Positions 51,657 to 62,103 of a stretch of 64,000 bases of DNA are shown one piece after another. The notes under the pieces were generated by a model that did no database searches, was not told the origin of the DNA, and saw nothing but the letters and a program-made list of their open reading frames with translations. The number at the start of each line of letters is the position of its first letter. Within the stretch, counting starts at the first letter, position 1. Origin of the DNA: an uncultured Flavobacteriaceae bacterium (GTDB lineage Bacteria > Bacteroidota > Bacteroidia > Flavobacteriales > Flavobacteriaceae); NCBI GenBank assembly GCA_943842625.1, contig CALTCK010000004.1:41441-105440 (forward strand), in the 5' to 3' direction. The position numbers and the translations under genes are program-made.

Positions 51657-52061
51657 ATGAAATTTTCTAAACCATTAAAAAATCAACTAATAAATAATGA
51701 TTTAGATCTAAGTTTATTTGATAATAAAGAACTGGTTGAATGGTTAATTTCAAATTTTATAAATATTTTATGTGATCAAAAAATATTTGTAAGTCATGTA
51801 ACTCATACTCCAATAAAAGATACTAGTTATAAGACCTTATTTATTTTAAAAGCAAAAAATGATGACAGCTCTTATAAGATGGAATTTGGAATTATAAGTA
51901 ATATTAAAGTTGTTGATAAATTACAGCAACATAAAAATCGCTTGTCCATTTTAATGTTAAATGATGAATTTTATGATTCAGATAATTTAAATATGTTGAA
52001 AAATAAAAATTATAATTTATCAAAAATCCAAAGCAGGAACACTCTAATTATATGGGATTAA
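51657..52061 (+). CDS. hypothetical protein, ligase operon
   Basis: 134-aa ORF, 2 nt after previous gene. Confidence 0.6.
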   Translation: MKFSKPLKNQLINNDLDLSLFDNKELVEWLISNFINILCDQKIFVSHVTHTPIKDTSYKTLFILKAKNDDSSYKMEFGIISNIKVVDKLQQHKNRLSILMLNDEFYDSDNLNMLKNKNYNLSKIQSRNTLIIWD

Positions 52062-52078
52062 ATTAAAAAAACATACCG

Positions 52079-53428
52079 ATGAATATTAAAGAAATCGCCC
52101 AGAAATACAAACGACAAACCGCATCAAGGTATTTACCTATTGAAGGTGATCAAATAACCACAAAAATAATGGAAGCAGAAATGTATGCTGTTTCAACCAA
52201 ATTTGACGGTCATTTATATCTATTGAGTTTTGACGGAAAAAACACGGAACTCATTAATCACGGGGGAACTACCCTTACAGACTTGCCACTTTTAAAAGAT
52301 GCTACCAAACATCTCAAAGGAAAATGCAACGATATTTTGTTGGCAGGAGAGGTTTATTTGTCTAAAGATGGAGAACGCACTCGTTCTTTTGATATGACCG
52401 CTGTCCTTGATGAAAAGTCTGAAAATATCCATTTCGCAGTTTTTGATTTACTAATGCTAGACGGACAAGAGGTCTCTTTAGGTATAAAAGAATTGGATGA
52501 GAAACTATCTTCTGTCTTGTCTGGAGGAAAAATGGTTTATCCCGTTAACAATAGTTTTGTTGAGAGTAGAAAAGACATAGCCGCGCAGTATAAAGAAATT
52601 GTCGAAGAAGGTGGTCATGAAGGTATTGTAGTCCGGTCGCTTAATGGACCCACTTACAAAGTTAAACCGCTCATTACCTTAGACGCCGTTATTCTGGGTT
52701 ACGCTGAGGGCGACGGAAATAGAGCCGGCATGCTCAAAGAGTTTCTTGTAGGGCTTTGTATAGCTAAAGATCAGTATCTTTTATTAACAAAAGTAGGGAA
52801 TGGCTATTCAGATGACGAACGAAAAAAACTACTAAAAGAATTTGAAAAGAAAAAAGTAGATTCTGGTTATATTGAGGTGTCTGGATCGAATGTAGCTTTC
52901 ACTATGGTAGCGCCCAATCAGGTACTTGAGTTTAGTTGTTTGGATGTGTTTGGAGAAAACTCAAAAGGGACCATTTCAAAAATGGCACTTTCCTTTAAAG
53001 ACGGTTCCTATTCTGCTATGGGAAAACAGCCTATGGCTAGCGTTATTGCACCAGTTTATCTTAAAATGAGAACAGATAAAAAAGCCACTACAGCAGATGC
53101 GGGTCTTTCTCAAATTACCAAGGTGATTGCTCTAGGAGGAAATGATGCCGAAAAAGTGAAATTAAAGAATAGTGAAATTATTTCAAGAGCGGTTTACGTA
53201 AAAGAAAGCAGAGGTATGAAGATGGTTCGGAAATTTATGGTTTGGAAAACTAATAAAGAAGCTACAGGTGAATATCCGGCCTACGTTTACCATTATACAG
53301 ACTTTAGTGCGACTCGTAAGGAAATGCTTAAAAAGGAGATAAAAGTATCTGATTCTAAAAAACAGATTGAAGATATATATGCTGCAGAGCTTGCCGAAAA
53401 TGTAAAAAAAGGCTGGGAGAAGGTTTAA
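52079..53428 (+). CDS. ATP-dependent DNA ligase-like nucleotidyltransferase
   Basis: Motif I TKFDG, motif III LAGEVYL, IIIa FAVFDLLMLDG, IV HEGIVVRS, V KVKP followed by OB-like segment. Confidence 0.85.
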   Translation: MNIKEIAQKYKRQTASRYLPIEGDQITTKIMEAEMYAVSTKFDGHLYLLSFDGKNTELINHGGTTLTDLPLLKDATKHLKGKCNDILLAGEVYLSKDGERTRSFDMTAVLDEKSENIHFAVFDLLMLDGQEVSLGIKELDEKLSSVLSGGKMVYPVNNSFVESRKDIAAQYKEIVEEGGHEGIVVRSLNGPTYKVKPLITLDAVILGYAEGDGNRAGMLKEFLVGLCIAKDQYLLLTKVGNGYSDDERKKLLKEFEKKKVDSGYIEVSGSNVAFTMVAPNQVLEFSCLDVFGENSKGTISKMALSFKDGSYSAMGKQPMASVIAPVYLKMRTDKKATTADAGLSQITKVIALGGNDAEKVKLKNSEIISRAVYVKESRGMKMVRKFMVWKTNKEATGEYPAYVYHYTDFSATRKEMLKKEIKVSDSKKQIEDIYAAELAENVKKGWEKV

Positions 53429-53479
53429 TTTGTTAAGTTATTAATTCAAGATGATCGAAATCGAACTTAAAAAAATAGT

Positions 53480-54184
53480 ATGACACTAGAAGAATTAAGA
53501 GCAACAACAATTTATAAAAAAAACACAGCCTTATATGATACCGTAATTGATACCTATAAGGGAATATCTAAAGATAAAGAAGGGTTCAAAATATATTTTT
53601 ATAAACAGGAGCAACTTGACTATTCCTCACACGAAGAATTTAAATTTTACAACCATAAATTAGAACGAATTAATAAATCCGTTGAAGAATTTAAATCTTT
53701 AAATATGGACAATCAACTTTCTGAAGGAATAAAAGATTTAAGAGTTCTAACTGAAGCGCTATGTAGCAATGAGGAATTAAAAGCTTACGACTTAAAGACC
53801 TACAGACGGAAAGTTTCACAAATACAAAATTCAATGTGTAATAAAAAACTCTTGAATATTATGTATAATCTAAAAATAGAGGTCAGTGATTTAAACAGAA
53901 ATTTACCCAAAACACCTACACCTGTTGTAACTCATAAGTATTATATTTCAAAAAAAACCAATAAATCTGTGGATCAAATTTTAACAGAGAACGTACCCGC
54001 TGAATTAAAACGACCTCCAATCATGAATGGTTATGTTTTTCCTCTAGAGGTATACAAAAAAAAATGTGTAGTTTGGACAGGTCACAAACCAGCTCCACTA
54101 ATGGGAAGTGGAACTCGTCAATTATGGGAACTAAAAGACAACAAATGGCAGTGTATGGATTCAAGTAGAACATGGGTATCCTAA
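53480..54184 (+). CDS. hypothetical protein
   Basis: 234-aa ORF; C-terminal KKCVVWTGHKPAPLMGSGTRQLWELKDNKWQCMD. Confidence 0.6.
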   Translation: MTLEELRATTIYKKNTALYDTVIDTYKGISKDKEGFKIYFYKQEQLDYSSHEEFKFYNHKLERINKSVEEFKSLNMDNQLSEGIKDLRVLTEALCSNEELKAYDLKTYRRKVSQIQNSMCNKKLLNIMYNLKIEVSDLNRNLPKTPTPVVTHKYYISKKTNKSVDQILTENVPAELKRPPIMNGYVFPLEVYKKKCVVWTGHKPAPLMGSGTRQLWELKDNKWQCMDSSRTWVS

Positions 54185-54238
54185 TTTTGTTATTTTTTAT
54201 TATTGGTAAAAAAAATTATTAACTTAAAAATTAATATA

Positions 54239-54505
54239 ATGAGTAAAGCAGTTTTAACAGAAGATGTAAGAGAAGTGTACTGGGCACAAACAAATGAGTA
54301 TAACATCAAAATTGACGAGAAAAATTACAAAGTAAGAGTTTTTGAAGATTCTAATGGATGTGAGGAACTTTTATGGGACGGGGAAAGTTGGATTAAAAAT
54401 AATTTTCCGGAAGCTGTTCAAAATTTCTTCAGCCTTGTTAGTTACGGAGAAGTCGATAGTAGTGCTACCAAAGGTGAAGTATTTGATCTTGAAGCTGATA
54501 TTTAA
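54239..54505 (+). CDS. hypothetical small protein
   Basis: MSKAVLTEDVREVYWAQ..; ATG 54239 preferred over 54203. Confidence 0.55.
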   Translation: MSKAVLTEDVREVYWAQTNEYNIKIDEKNYKVRVFEDSNGCEELLWDGESWIKNNFPEAVQNFFSLVSYGEVDSSATKGEVFDLEADI

Positions 54506-54517
54506 AATTAATAAATA

Positions 54518-54754
54518 ATGAGTTATACTGAAACATTAATAAACTATGTATTTGAGCAATACAGCGAAACAGAAATGGAGTACGAATATCCTGAAGCAAA
54601 ACCAATAGACACTTCTACTTTTTACTGAATTTGATGATGCTCCAGGTAGAATATTGTAGTGATAACTGGGGTGATGAATTGGCTTGAGAATTACAAACTC
54701 TGATATATGGGGTCTTTCGGTACGATTTCCTCATATCACTGAAGCCTACCAATA
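54518..54754 (+). pseudogene. degenerate ORF with frame changes and stops
   Basis: MSYTETLINYVFEQYSETEMEYEYPEAKPIDTSTF then frame change to LFTEFDDAPGRIL followed by stops and a further open stretch LRITNSDIWGLSVRFPHITEAYQ*. Confidence 0.5.
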
Positions 54755-54777
54755 AAATTGCTTTTCAAACATCACAA

Positions 54778-55261
54778 ATGAAAATAGCATACCTACATGG
54801 CTTGGAGTCAAAAATTGATCCCAAAAGCGAAAAAATAATTTGGTTAAATACTAATTTTCAACAAGTATATACTCCGTCTATTAACTATCGCGATGATCAT
54901 ACATTTAATTCTCTTATAGCTGAAATTAGAGTGCAAAAACCCAATTACATCGTAGGATCTTCTATGGGTGGATATGTTGCCTATCTTATAGGAAATACTT
55001 TAGAGATTGACACTATTTTATTCAATCCGGCGATGATAAATAGACCCTTTGAGCCTAAAGTAAAACCAACGGTATTGCTGGGTGCTACTCATCACATATT
55101 TCTTGGTAAAGACGATTCGGTTGTGAATGGACTAGAAGTAAAATCTTATTTAAATCGCTCGGGTAGTAGGAGAATTTAACTTTGAAGAATATCAAGGAGG
55201 TCACAGAGTTCCCGCCCATATATTTATTAATTCCATCAAAAATAAAGTAACTAATATCTAA
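54778..55261 (+). pseudogene. YqiA/UPF0227-like esterase with C-terminal frameshift near 55160
   Basis: MKIAYLHGLESKIDPKSEKI.., YIVGSSMGGYVAYLIG; tail continues in another frame as VVGEFNFEEYQGGHRVPAHIFINSIKNKVTNI*. Confidence 0.7.
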
Positions 55262-55268
55262 ATATAAC

Positions 55269-55847
55269 ATGAAATATACTGTAGTATTAACTGGATATGA
55301 ATTAAATATCCAAGCTAAAAGTTTAACCAACGATGAAGCAGAGGTTGCCGAATGGGACATTGCAGATATGTGGGAATTGGAAGAAATGCATCTTGCTGGT
55401 GAGGGAGATTATGAAACGTGTGCATTGAGATATGATAACCCTTTAACTATCACTGTTCAAGATGAAGCTGGTAACGAAGTTTTAAAATTAAATTATTCGG
55501 ACTTGAGGCATTACTCCGAAGTCGATCAATTTAGCGACCACAACTGGGATAAGACAATTTGTATTAATCCGCAATATGCTGATAGTTATGAAAATTGTAT
55601 ACTTTTAGAAAAAGGATATAAGGGATCCGCGTTTTACTATTCTTTAGAATCTGAGAATGCACCCAAAAAAGAAGATTTTTTACTGGCTAGTTTGTGTATT
55701 GAAACAGCAGATGGTGATTACGATTTAGTAGGAGAAATCCTATTTAATGGGGAAATCCTGGAAGAAGACGAATTACAAAGTGGAACACAACAAATGTCCT
55801 CAATGTTTATCTATAAGGCTGATGGTGATCAAACCGAAATTTCATAA
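55269..55847 (+). CDS. hypothetical acidic protein
   Basis: 192-aa ORF; no recognised motif. Confidence 0.6.
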   Translation: MKYTVVLTGYELNIQAKSLTNDEAEVAEWDIADMWELEEMHLAGEGDYETCALRYDNPLTITVQDEAGNEVLKLNYSDLRHYSEVDQFSDHNWDKTICINPQYADSYENCILLEKGYKGSAFYYSLESENAPKKEDFLLASLCIETADGDYDLVGEILFNGEILEEDELQSGTQQMSSMFIYKADGDQTEIS

Positions 55848-55857
55848 GTAAAGTCAA

Positions 55858-56337
55858 TTATATTTTAGGCCTTATGTATGCATAATTTATTTGACAACTA
55901 GGAATCAAATCGGTTCCTTTAACTTTATCCTTATCTTTCCATAATGGTACTCCTTCCAACCAATTGCAAGTTGCGTACCTACTGTTGCTTAAATACAATA
56001 AAGTCCCCTTTTTGAATTCTTCAGGACAGTGAGGATGGTTGGATTTGTTGATGGGAGCCGTCACTAAAAAAATAGTTGGGAAATTTTTAGCTATTTTTAT
56101 CGATAACTCATCGATTTCAATCCACAGATTGTAGTAATAACGAAGCATAAAAACGATCTTTTCCTTGTCTTTTTTCTGCACTACAAATTCAAAATCTTGA
56201 TGCAGGTTAAAGTCTTTAAAATACATTTCATGAAAATAGTTAAATTCCTCAGGAGTAACACTTATTACATGTTTTCTAGAACGAATAGGTCTTTTTATTC
56301 CTTTAGTTAAGTCGGTATGTAATTGATTAAAACTCAT
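55858..56337 (-). CDS. hypothetical protein
   Basis: 159-aa ORF, overlaps next gene by 4 nt. Confidence 0.6.
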   Translation of the reverse strand: MSFNQLHTDLTKGIKRPIRSRKHVISVTPEEFNYFHEMYFKDFNLHQDFEFVVQKKDKEKIVFMLRYYYNLWIEIDELSIKIAKNFPTIFLVTAPINKSNHPHCPEEFKKGTLLYLSNSRYATCNWLEGVPLWKDKDKVKGTDLIPSCQINYAYIRPKI

Positions 56338-56801
56338 ATATTTATTAGAAAATTAAGTTTAAGTAGGTTAAAACGGCATTGCCAATCAGGAAATTTCTTA
56401 CTACCAAATTCGATCCACTCTCCTTTAAATTTTTGTTGCCCTCTAAATTTTGAATCATCAATTAAATAATCTCCTATATTAAGATCTTTTCTTGCAGTTA
56501 AAATCAATTTATGTCTTGCGCTATTTCCAAAATACTTTTCAATCCAAAGTCTTTTATGTTTCCATCCATCTGGATTATCCCAAGGTGGTGTTGACAAAAA
56601 GAAGGTTTCAAAATTATCATTTGCCATAATTTTATTTACAGCTTCGATAGCTCCGACTATAGGCTCTAAATCTTTATAGATATTTGGTATTCTATCAGGT
56701 CTCCCCTTATATGGGGAGGTATTGCAAAGAGGGCTATTTCTTCGGGCTTTATCAAAATCCGAAATAACACCATCCATATCAATGTATATTATCTTTTTCA
56801 T
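56334..56801 (-). CDS. 5'(3')-deoxyribonucleotidase-like HAD protein
   Basis: IIYIDMDGVISDFDKA; FFLSTPPWDNPDGWKHKRLWIEKYFG; LIDDSKFRG. Confidence 0.85.
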   Translation of the reverse strand: MKKIIYIDMDGVISDFDKARRNSPLCNTSPYKGRPDRIPNIYKDLEPIVGAIEAVNKIMANDNFETFFLSTPPWDNPDGWKHKRLWIEKYFGNSARHKLILTARKDLNIGDYLIDDSKFRGQQKFKGEWIEFGSKKFPDWQCRFNLLKLNFLINI

Positions 56802-56865
56802 GAGTTTTTAAAGAGGATCTTTTTAAAATTAAGCTGTAATTATCTATATTTATAAAGATATTAAA

Positions 56866-59800
56866 ATGTTCATTATGTTTGAATTTTCTAAGTATATTTT
56901 TTTTATTTCACTTTGGTTTATTACCAGTCTTGGAGTGGCACAAACAGCAACACATGACTCTTTGGGCTACTCAAAAAAAGATCCAAGTGAATCACTTCAA
57001 AATAAATATAAGAGACACATTACTACGCTAGATTATATTAGTAGAAAAACAGACAATAACAAGTATTTTTTAAACTTAGCGCTAAATTATTGTGACTCTT
57101 TATCAAAATTTAAAGAAGAAGTATTTTGGACAACAAACTATAAAAATAAGATTCAACTTACCTTGGCTTCCTCCAAAAACAGTATGAGTCATAAAGTACA
57201 ATTTTTTAATTTTTTTAAAGAATTACCCACCTACATGGGTTTTGCAGATACTCCTGACACCTATGCATATCAAAATGCTCTAAAAGAGCTGTACACAATA
57301 AATTCTTTAGCTGATGAGAATCATACCTCCATTATTACAAGGGGAGATTGCAGTGATGTAATGTTTGAAAAAGTATATCAATCTGTAGTGAGTAATACAA
57401 ACCACAATATCATTACTTCCAATCAATTATTAAAAACCCTTGGTGAAACCACAACACATAAAATTTTAAATGGTGAACTAACTGCCGAATCGCTTGATTT
57501 AGTATGTAAAAAATTTAACCTTGAAAATCTGGGGATCTTCAGGGTAACTAATCTAGATATAATTGAAGAACAAATTTGGCTTGTCAAAAGTGAGTTTAGT
57601 ACCTATTCTTCAGAGGATGGATTTTCTGAATTACAATTTAGTAAAGGCTTTAGCCAAGATAAAAGAGGAACCTGGCGCTACTATATTTTAGTTTTATTAC
57701 TTGAGTCTATATTATTTATCACTCTTATTGCAGTACTAGAAGAAAAATTCATAAAGTTTATAAGAACTAAAAAGTGGTATTCAGTGAAAGAAATGTTTTC
57801 TCAATTTCTTAAAAAATTAAACTATGTGATTCTCTGTTTTACATTACCCACCTTGCTTTCTTTTTTAATGATTTATACCCTTTCATTTTTGACTCCTTCA
57901 TTTTCAGATCATTATATGGAATTTAACTCTTTGTTTTGGGTAATTGCAATTACGTTAGGAATGAGTATTATTCCAACCTTTATAAATTTATTTATAATTA
58001 ATCGACTTCAAATAGACGGCTTTCACAGCATAAGAGGCTATCGTACTTTCGCAAATGCTTCATTATATGCCACCTACATACCTCTTTTTGTGTTTTATAT
58101 TGTTCAGTTTGAAAATTATCCCAGAACACCCCACTTTTTACTTCTGATACTTTCTTTTGTTTTGGGTGATTTAATGGCCAGATCTTATTTTAAATACACG
58201 AGTAAAAATAACCATAGTAATCAAAAAGCTCAGGCAATTTCTGGTCTTGTAATTGGTATTCTTGCTCTTATTTTTTTTAACACTTATGCCTTAACGGAAA
58301 TTTCTACTACTGTTTTTTTAAGTAGTTTAATTTTTGTTGCACCCCTTTCCATAATTCACTATCAATTTGGAAAATACATGGATAAGCGTAATGAAAAAAA
58401 ATTAAAATTTTCTTCAGAAAAAAAACTATTTAAAGATGGTGAAATAAAATTCATACAGGAGGTTATTGACCCTAAAAAAGATATCTATGATATTATAGAT
58501 TCTAACTTGTCTTCAAAACAACTAAATATTATGCTTATTGCTGCACCTATGGGCATAGGTAAAACAAGAAGCTTAGAAGAGGCGCAAGCGATTTTTAAAG
58601 AAAATAACTGGAATTGGTATTATGGCGATTGTGACGAAATTCAGGGGAAAGATGCTATTTCGTTTGAACCATTTATTGAAGCTTTTAAAACTATATTAAG
58701 AGTCAATGAATTTACAGATCGATCTAAACAGATGGAAAGTTTAAGTGGGGATGCCGTTAAAGTAATGGCAGGTTTAACAGGGGTTGGGACTGAGTTAATA
58801 AGTGATTATCAAAGAGATGAAAATCGTTCAATGACTGAAATTTGTGTTGAAATTGCAGAAAAACTAGAATTGAGTTCCAATAAAACTGTTTTTGTTTTAG
58901 AGGATATTCACTGGATAGATCCTGAGAGCTATATTTTTTTAAAACATTTTATAAAAACCGTTAATCGCAATGAATTTATTAAAGGAAATCTTTGTGTGGT
59001 CTTAACTCTCAGAAATGACGATCATCATAGTTATAGAGGTAAAAATTATAAAGAACTACGCAATGATTTAAACGAATTAAACAACCAATTAGAGACCCCT
59101 ACTAAAATTGATGATTTATTAAAAGAAAATCAATTTAACGTAAACGACTTTATTAATTATTTAAGCAATCAAAACAATCAATTTAAAATTCAAGATGACT
59201 CATTAGCTGATATTAATTTTCTTCTAAACAGTGCTATTTCAGATAGTAAAGATGGTCTAGTAATTACGCCTTTGTATATTTTAAAGTTAATAGAACAATG
59301 GATTCAAAATCAATTGCTTTTTTACACTCCAGATGGTTATGTACTAAATAGGTCTATAGATTCTATAGAGTTACCAAATACAAATGAAATAAACGCCTAC
59401 TATCACACTATTTTGAACGAATTTGATCCAAAATGGACTCGTATTTTAGAGAGTGCGACTACTATAGGAAATAAATTTAATGCTAACATTCTTGCTCAAG
59501 TATGGAATTATGAACTTCTTGACGTTCTTGGATTTTTAGAGGATGCAGAAAAAAAGGGGTTTATTATCGATATCCCTAATGAAGACAATATGTTCGAATT
59601 TACTAATAAGCGAGTGGTGTCTGCCATAAAAAATTATTATTCAGATACCAATGACACGGGGGTCAAACAAATTATTATTGAATATAACAAAAGATATCTT
59701 GAGCTTCAAAAAAATATTATTGAAGATCCCTCTGAATACTCTATTGAAGAAGTATTGGCAGTTGTCAGAAGACTTGCTATGATGGCAGCTAATCCAGCAC

Positions 59801-60847
59801 TACAATAAAACTGCTAAACGCCTAATTTTTGAAATAATCGTTCGACTATTAGTAGACGAAGAATACGATAAAGTTGCTGCTTTTTCAAATTTTCTTGAAA
59901 ATAGCAAGTTTACATCCTTAGGAAAATTAATTATTTTAGTTACTAAAGTTTTAAATCCAAGCACTTCTGTTAAGGAATTTAAAAAAGTAAGTACTGAGTT
60001 GTATAACAACATATATCCAGAAACTTCAGTAGAGCAAGAATTCAGGGTTTACGGGTTAATGTTTATGCGGATGAAGTCTATTCCAAAAATTGATTTAGAA
60101 AAAAAATATCCCATAAAAATTAATGAATTGGAATTAATTAAGGAACAAATAGATAAAACCTACAGAGGTAAAACCCTAATCTCTTTGAGTTTTCTTTATT
60201 TAAATGCAACCACTATTCAATTTGAAGAAAAGCTATTGTTTTTAGAAAATTTAAATAGCCAATTAAAAACCTCCTCCGAGTATAAACGTTTTAATTTATA
60301 TGTTGAGCACTTAAAAATTTCTTTAAAATTTGCTAATGATTTTGATAAAAAGGAAATTGACCAATCCTCAAAGCTTTTACTTCAGGAGGTGATTTCTACA
60401 AAGGACTTTCGTTTGATAAAAATCTGTTTAAAATTAAGAATTAAAATAGTATCAAAATTTACAGGAAATATCGAGGATGGTATAGAAATATTTAAAATAT
60501 ATGATTCGTATTTAAGACCTAAGCAAATTATTAATATTCATTGGGTTTCTTTTTTTACAAGTTTTATGAATACAAATTCTGGAATCTTATATGGAAATAA
60601 AAACTTTGAAGATGCAAAGTTAAATTTAAGGCTTTGTAAGGATTTTATTAATAAGAGACATAACTCCAATGACTGGAGTAACCTTATTGAAGATTGGTTT
60701 AATGCTAAAAAACAGCTTTTTAAAGAAGCAAAAATGTTGGACGAATTAAAAAAAATTAATAAACAACACATGGCAATACTAATGGAGAACAAATTAGAAC
60801 ATACTGCGTATTTTACTAAGGCAAAAAAATGGGAGCTGGAAGATTAG
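56866..60847 (+). pseudogene. membrane-bound AAA_16/STAND-like NTPase with helical-repeat C-terminus; frame broken near 59795
   Basis: Signal peptide, several TMs, IAAPMGIGKTRSLEEAQ Walker A, KTVFVLEDIHWIDPESYIFL Walker B; ORF joins to HYNKTAKRLIFEIIVRLLVDEEYDKVAAFSNFLE.. leading into ORF 59999-60847. Confidence 0.75.
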
Positions 60848-60978
60848 TTTTATTTTAAATTGCAATTATAAAGAATATATATGTTGAATGTTTAAAAAAA
60901 GGGTGCATATATGCTATGAAATTTATAAATAATGTAAAAATATTTAATACTTTTGGGTAATTATGATTTTTAATGTGA

Positions 60979-61431
60979 ATGAATAAAATTAATTACACTC
61001 ACAAAGATACCAAGGCAGTTTGTGCCTGTAAAGTATCTCTTGATCTTTTAGGAGATAGCTGGTCCCTCATCATTGTTCGTGATTTATTTAGGGGAAAAAA
61101 TACCTTTTCACAATTTTTAAATAATGACGAGCAAATTTCCTCCAATATCCTTGTAGACAGGCTTAAGAAACTTAGAGCTTTAGAAGTGATTAACTACATC
61201 AAAAATGAGAAGGATAAAAAAATCAAAGAATATTACCTAACTGATAGAGGTATCGATTTATATCCCATCATATTTGAGTTGCAATTTTGGACCATCAACC
61301 ATGTTTCTTTTAACGAGTCAGAAAACACAAAAGCCTGGGGAAAATCAACAAAAGACCAATCAAAGGAGAACATCATAAAGGCATATCAAGAAAACTATAA
61401 AAAAATAAGAGCCCATAAATTTGGGTTTTAA
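60979..61431 (+). CDS. HxlR-family winged-helix transcriptional regulator
   Basis: CACKVSLDLLGDSWSLIIVRDLFRGKNTFSQFL; ISSNILVDRLKKL. Confidence 0.9.
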   Translation: MNKINYTHKDTKAVCACKVSLDLLGDSWSLIIVRDLFRGKNTFSQFLNNDEQISSNILVDRLKKLRALEVINYIKNEKDKKIKEYYLTDRGIDLYPIIFELQFWTINHVSFNESENTKAWGKSTKDQSKENIIKAYQENYKKIRAHKFGF

Positions 61432-61488
61432 TTAGCTCCAATCCTACTGTTAAATTTATTTGATTGGTAAATAAAAAAGAGGCACAAC

Positions 61489-62064
61489 ATGTTCAAACAA
61501 AGTTTATTCAAGGAATTAGGAACTAATACTGGTAAATGGGTTAGTAATAAAGTTTTTGGAGACAATTGGTCCACCCCATACAGGTTTTCTAATTCAGGTA
61601 CCGGGATGGCCAGAAAAGCTTTAAAAATTGAAAAAGAAATTGAAGAAAAAAAAATAGACAATGAACTTGAAATTGAAAAGTTAAAACATGTATTTGCACA
61701 AAACAGAAACTATCAAAAAATAAAAAATGAAATTATAGCAATGCCTTTACCCGATAGTAGAGATGATTTGTTCACATTTGCCAATTTCATAGTGTCTAAT
61801 ATTTACGGTTCAGGTTGGGATCACGAAGAGGAAAAAGATTATTTAAACGATTTTAGTGATGTCTGCTTAAATAAATTAAAACAATGCAACATAAAATTTA
61901 AAGTGTTAGGAGCTCAGTTCGAAAGCAAATATCTTGAAAAAGAAATACGAACATTAAAAAGAAAACGCTTTTTTGAAAAATATGGAATGACTGTTTTTGG
62001 TATTCTCTTTTTTGCTGTAATAATTTATTTAAATTTCTTACTTGGTCATTTTGATGATTTTTGA
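61489..62064 (+). CDS. hypothetical protein with C-terminal TM
   Basis: TVFGILFFAVIIYLNFLLG C-terminal helix. Confidence 0.6.
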   Translation: MFKQSLFKELGTNTGKWVSNKVFGDNWSTPYRFSNSGTGMARKALKIEKEIEEKKIDNELEIEKLKHVFAQNRNYQKIKNEIIAMPLPDSRDDLFTFANFIVSNIYGSGWDHEEEKDYLNDFSDVCLNKLKQCNIKFKVLGAQFESKYLEKEIRTLKRKRFFEKYGMTVFGILFFAVIIYLNFLLGHFDDF

Positions 62065-62103
62065 TTCGTCAATTAATCTGATCATTCTTATGATTTAAAT
62101 TTT

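Noticed and set aside
59785-59830. Programmed ribosomal frameshift in the membrane NTPase
   Set aside because: No slippery heptamer or evident downstream pseudoknot; other genes in the window show similar single-base breaks.
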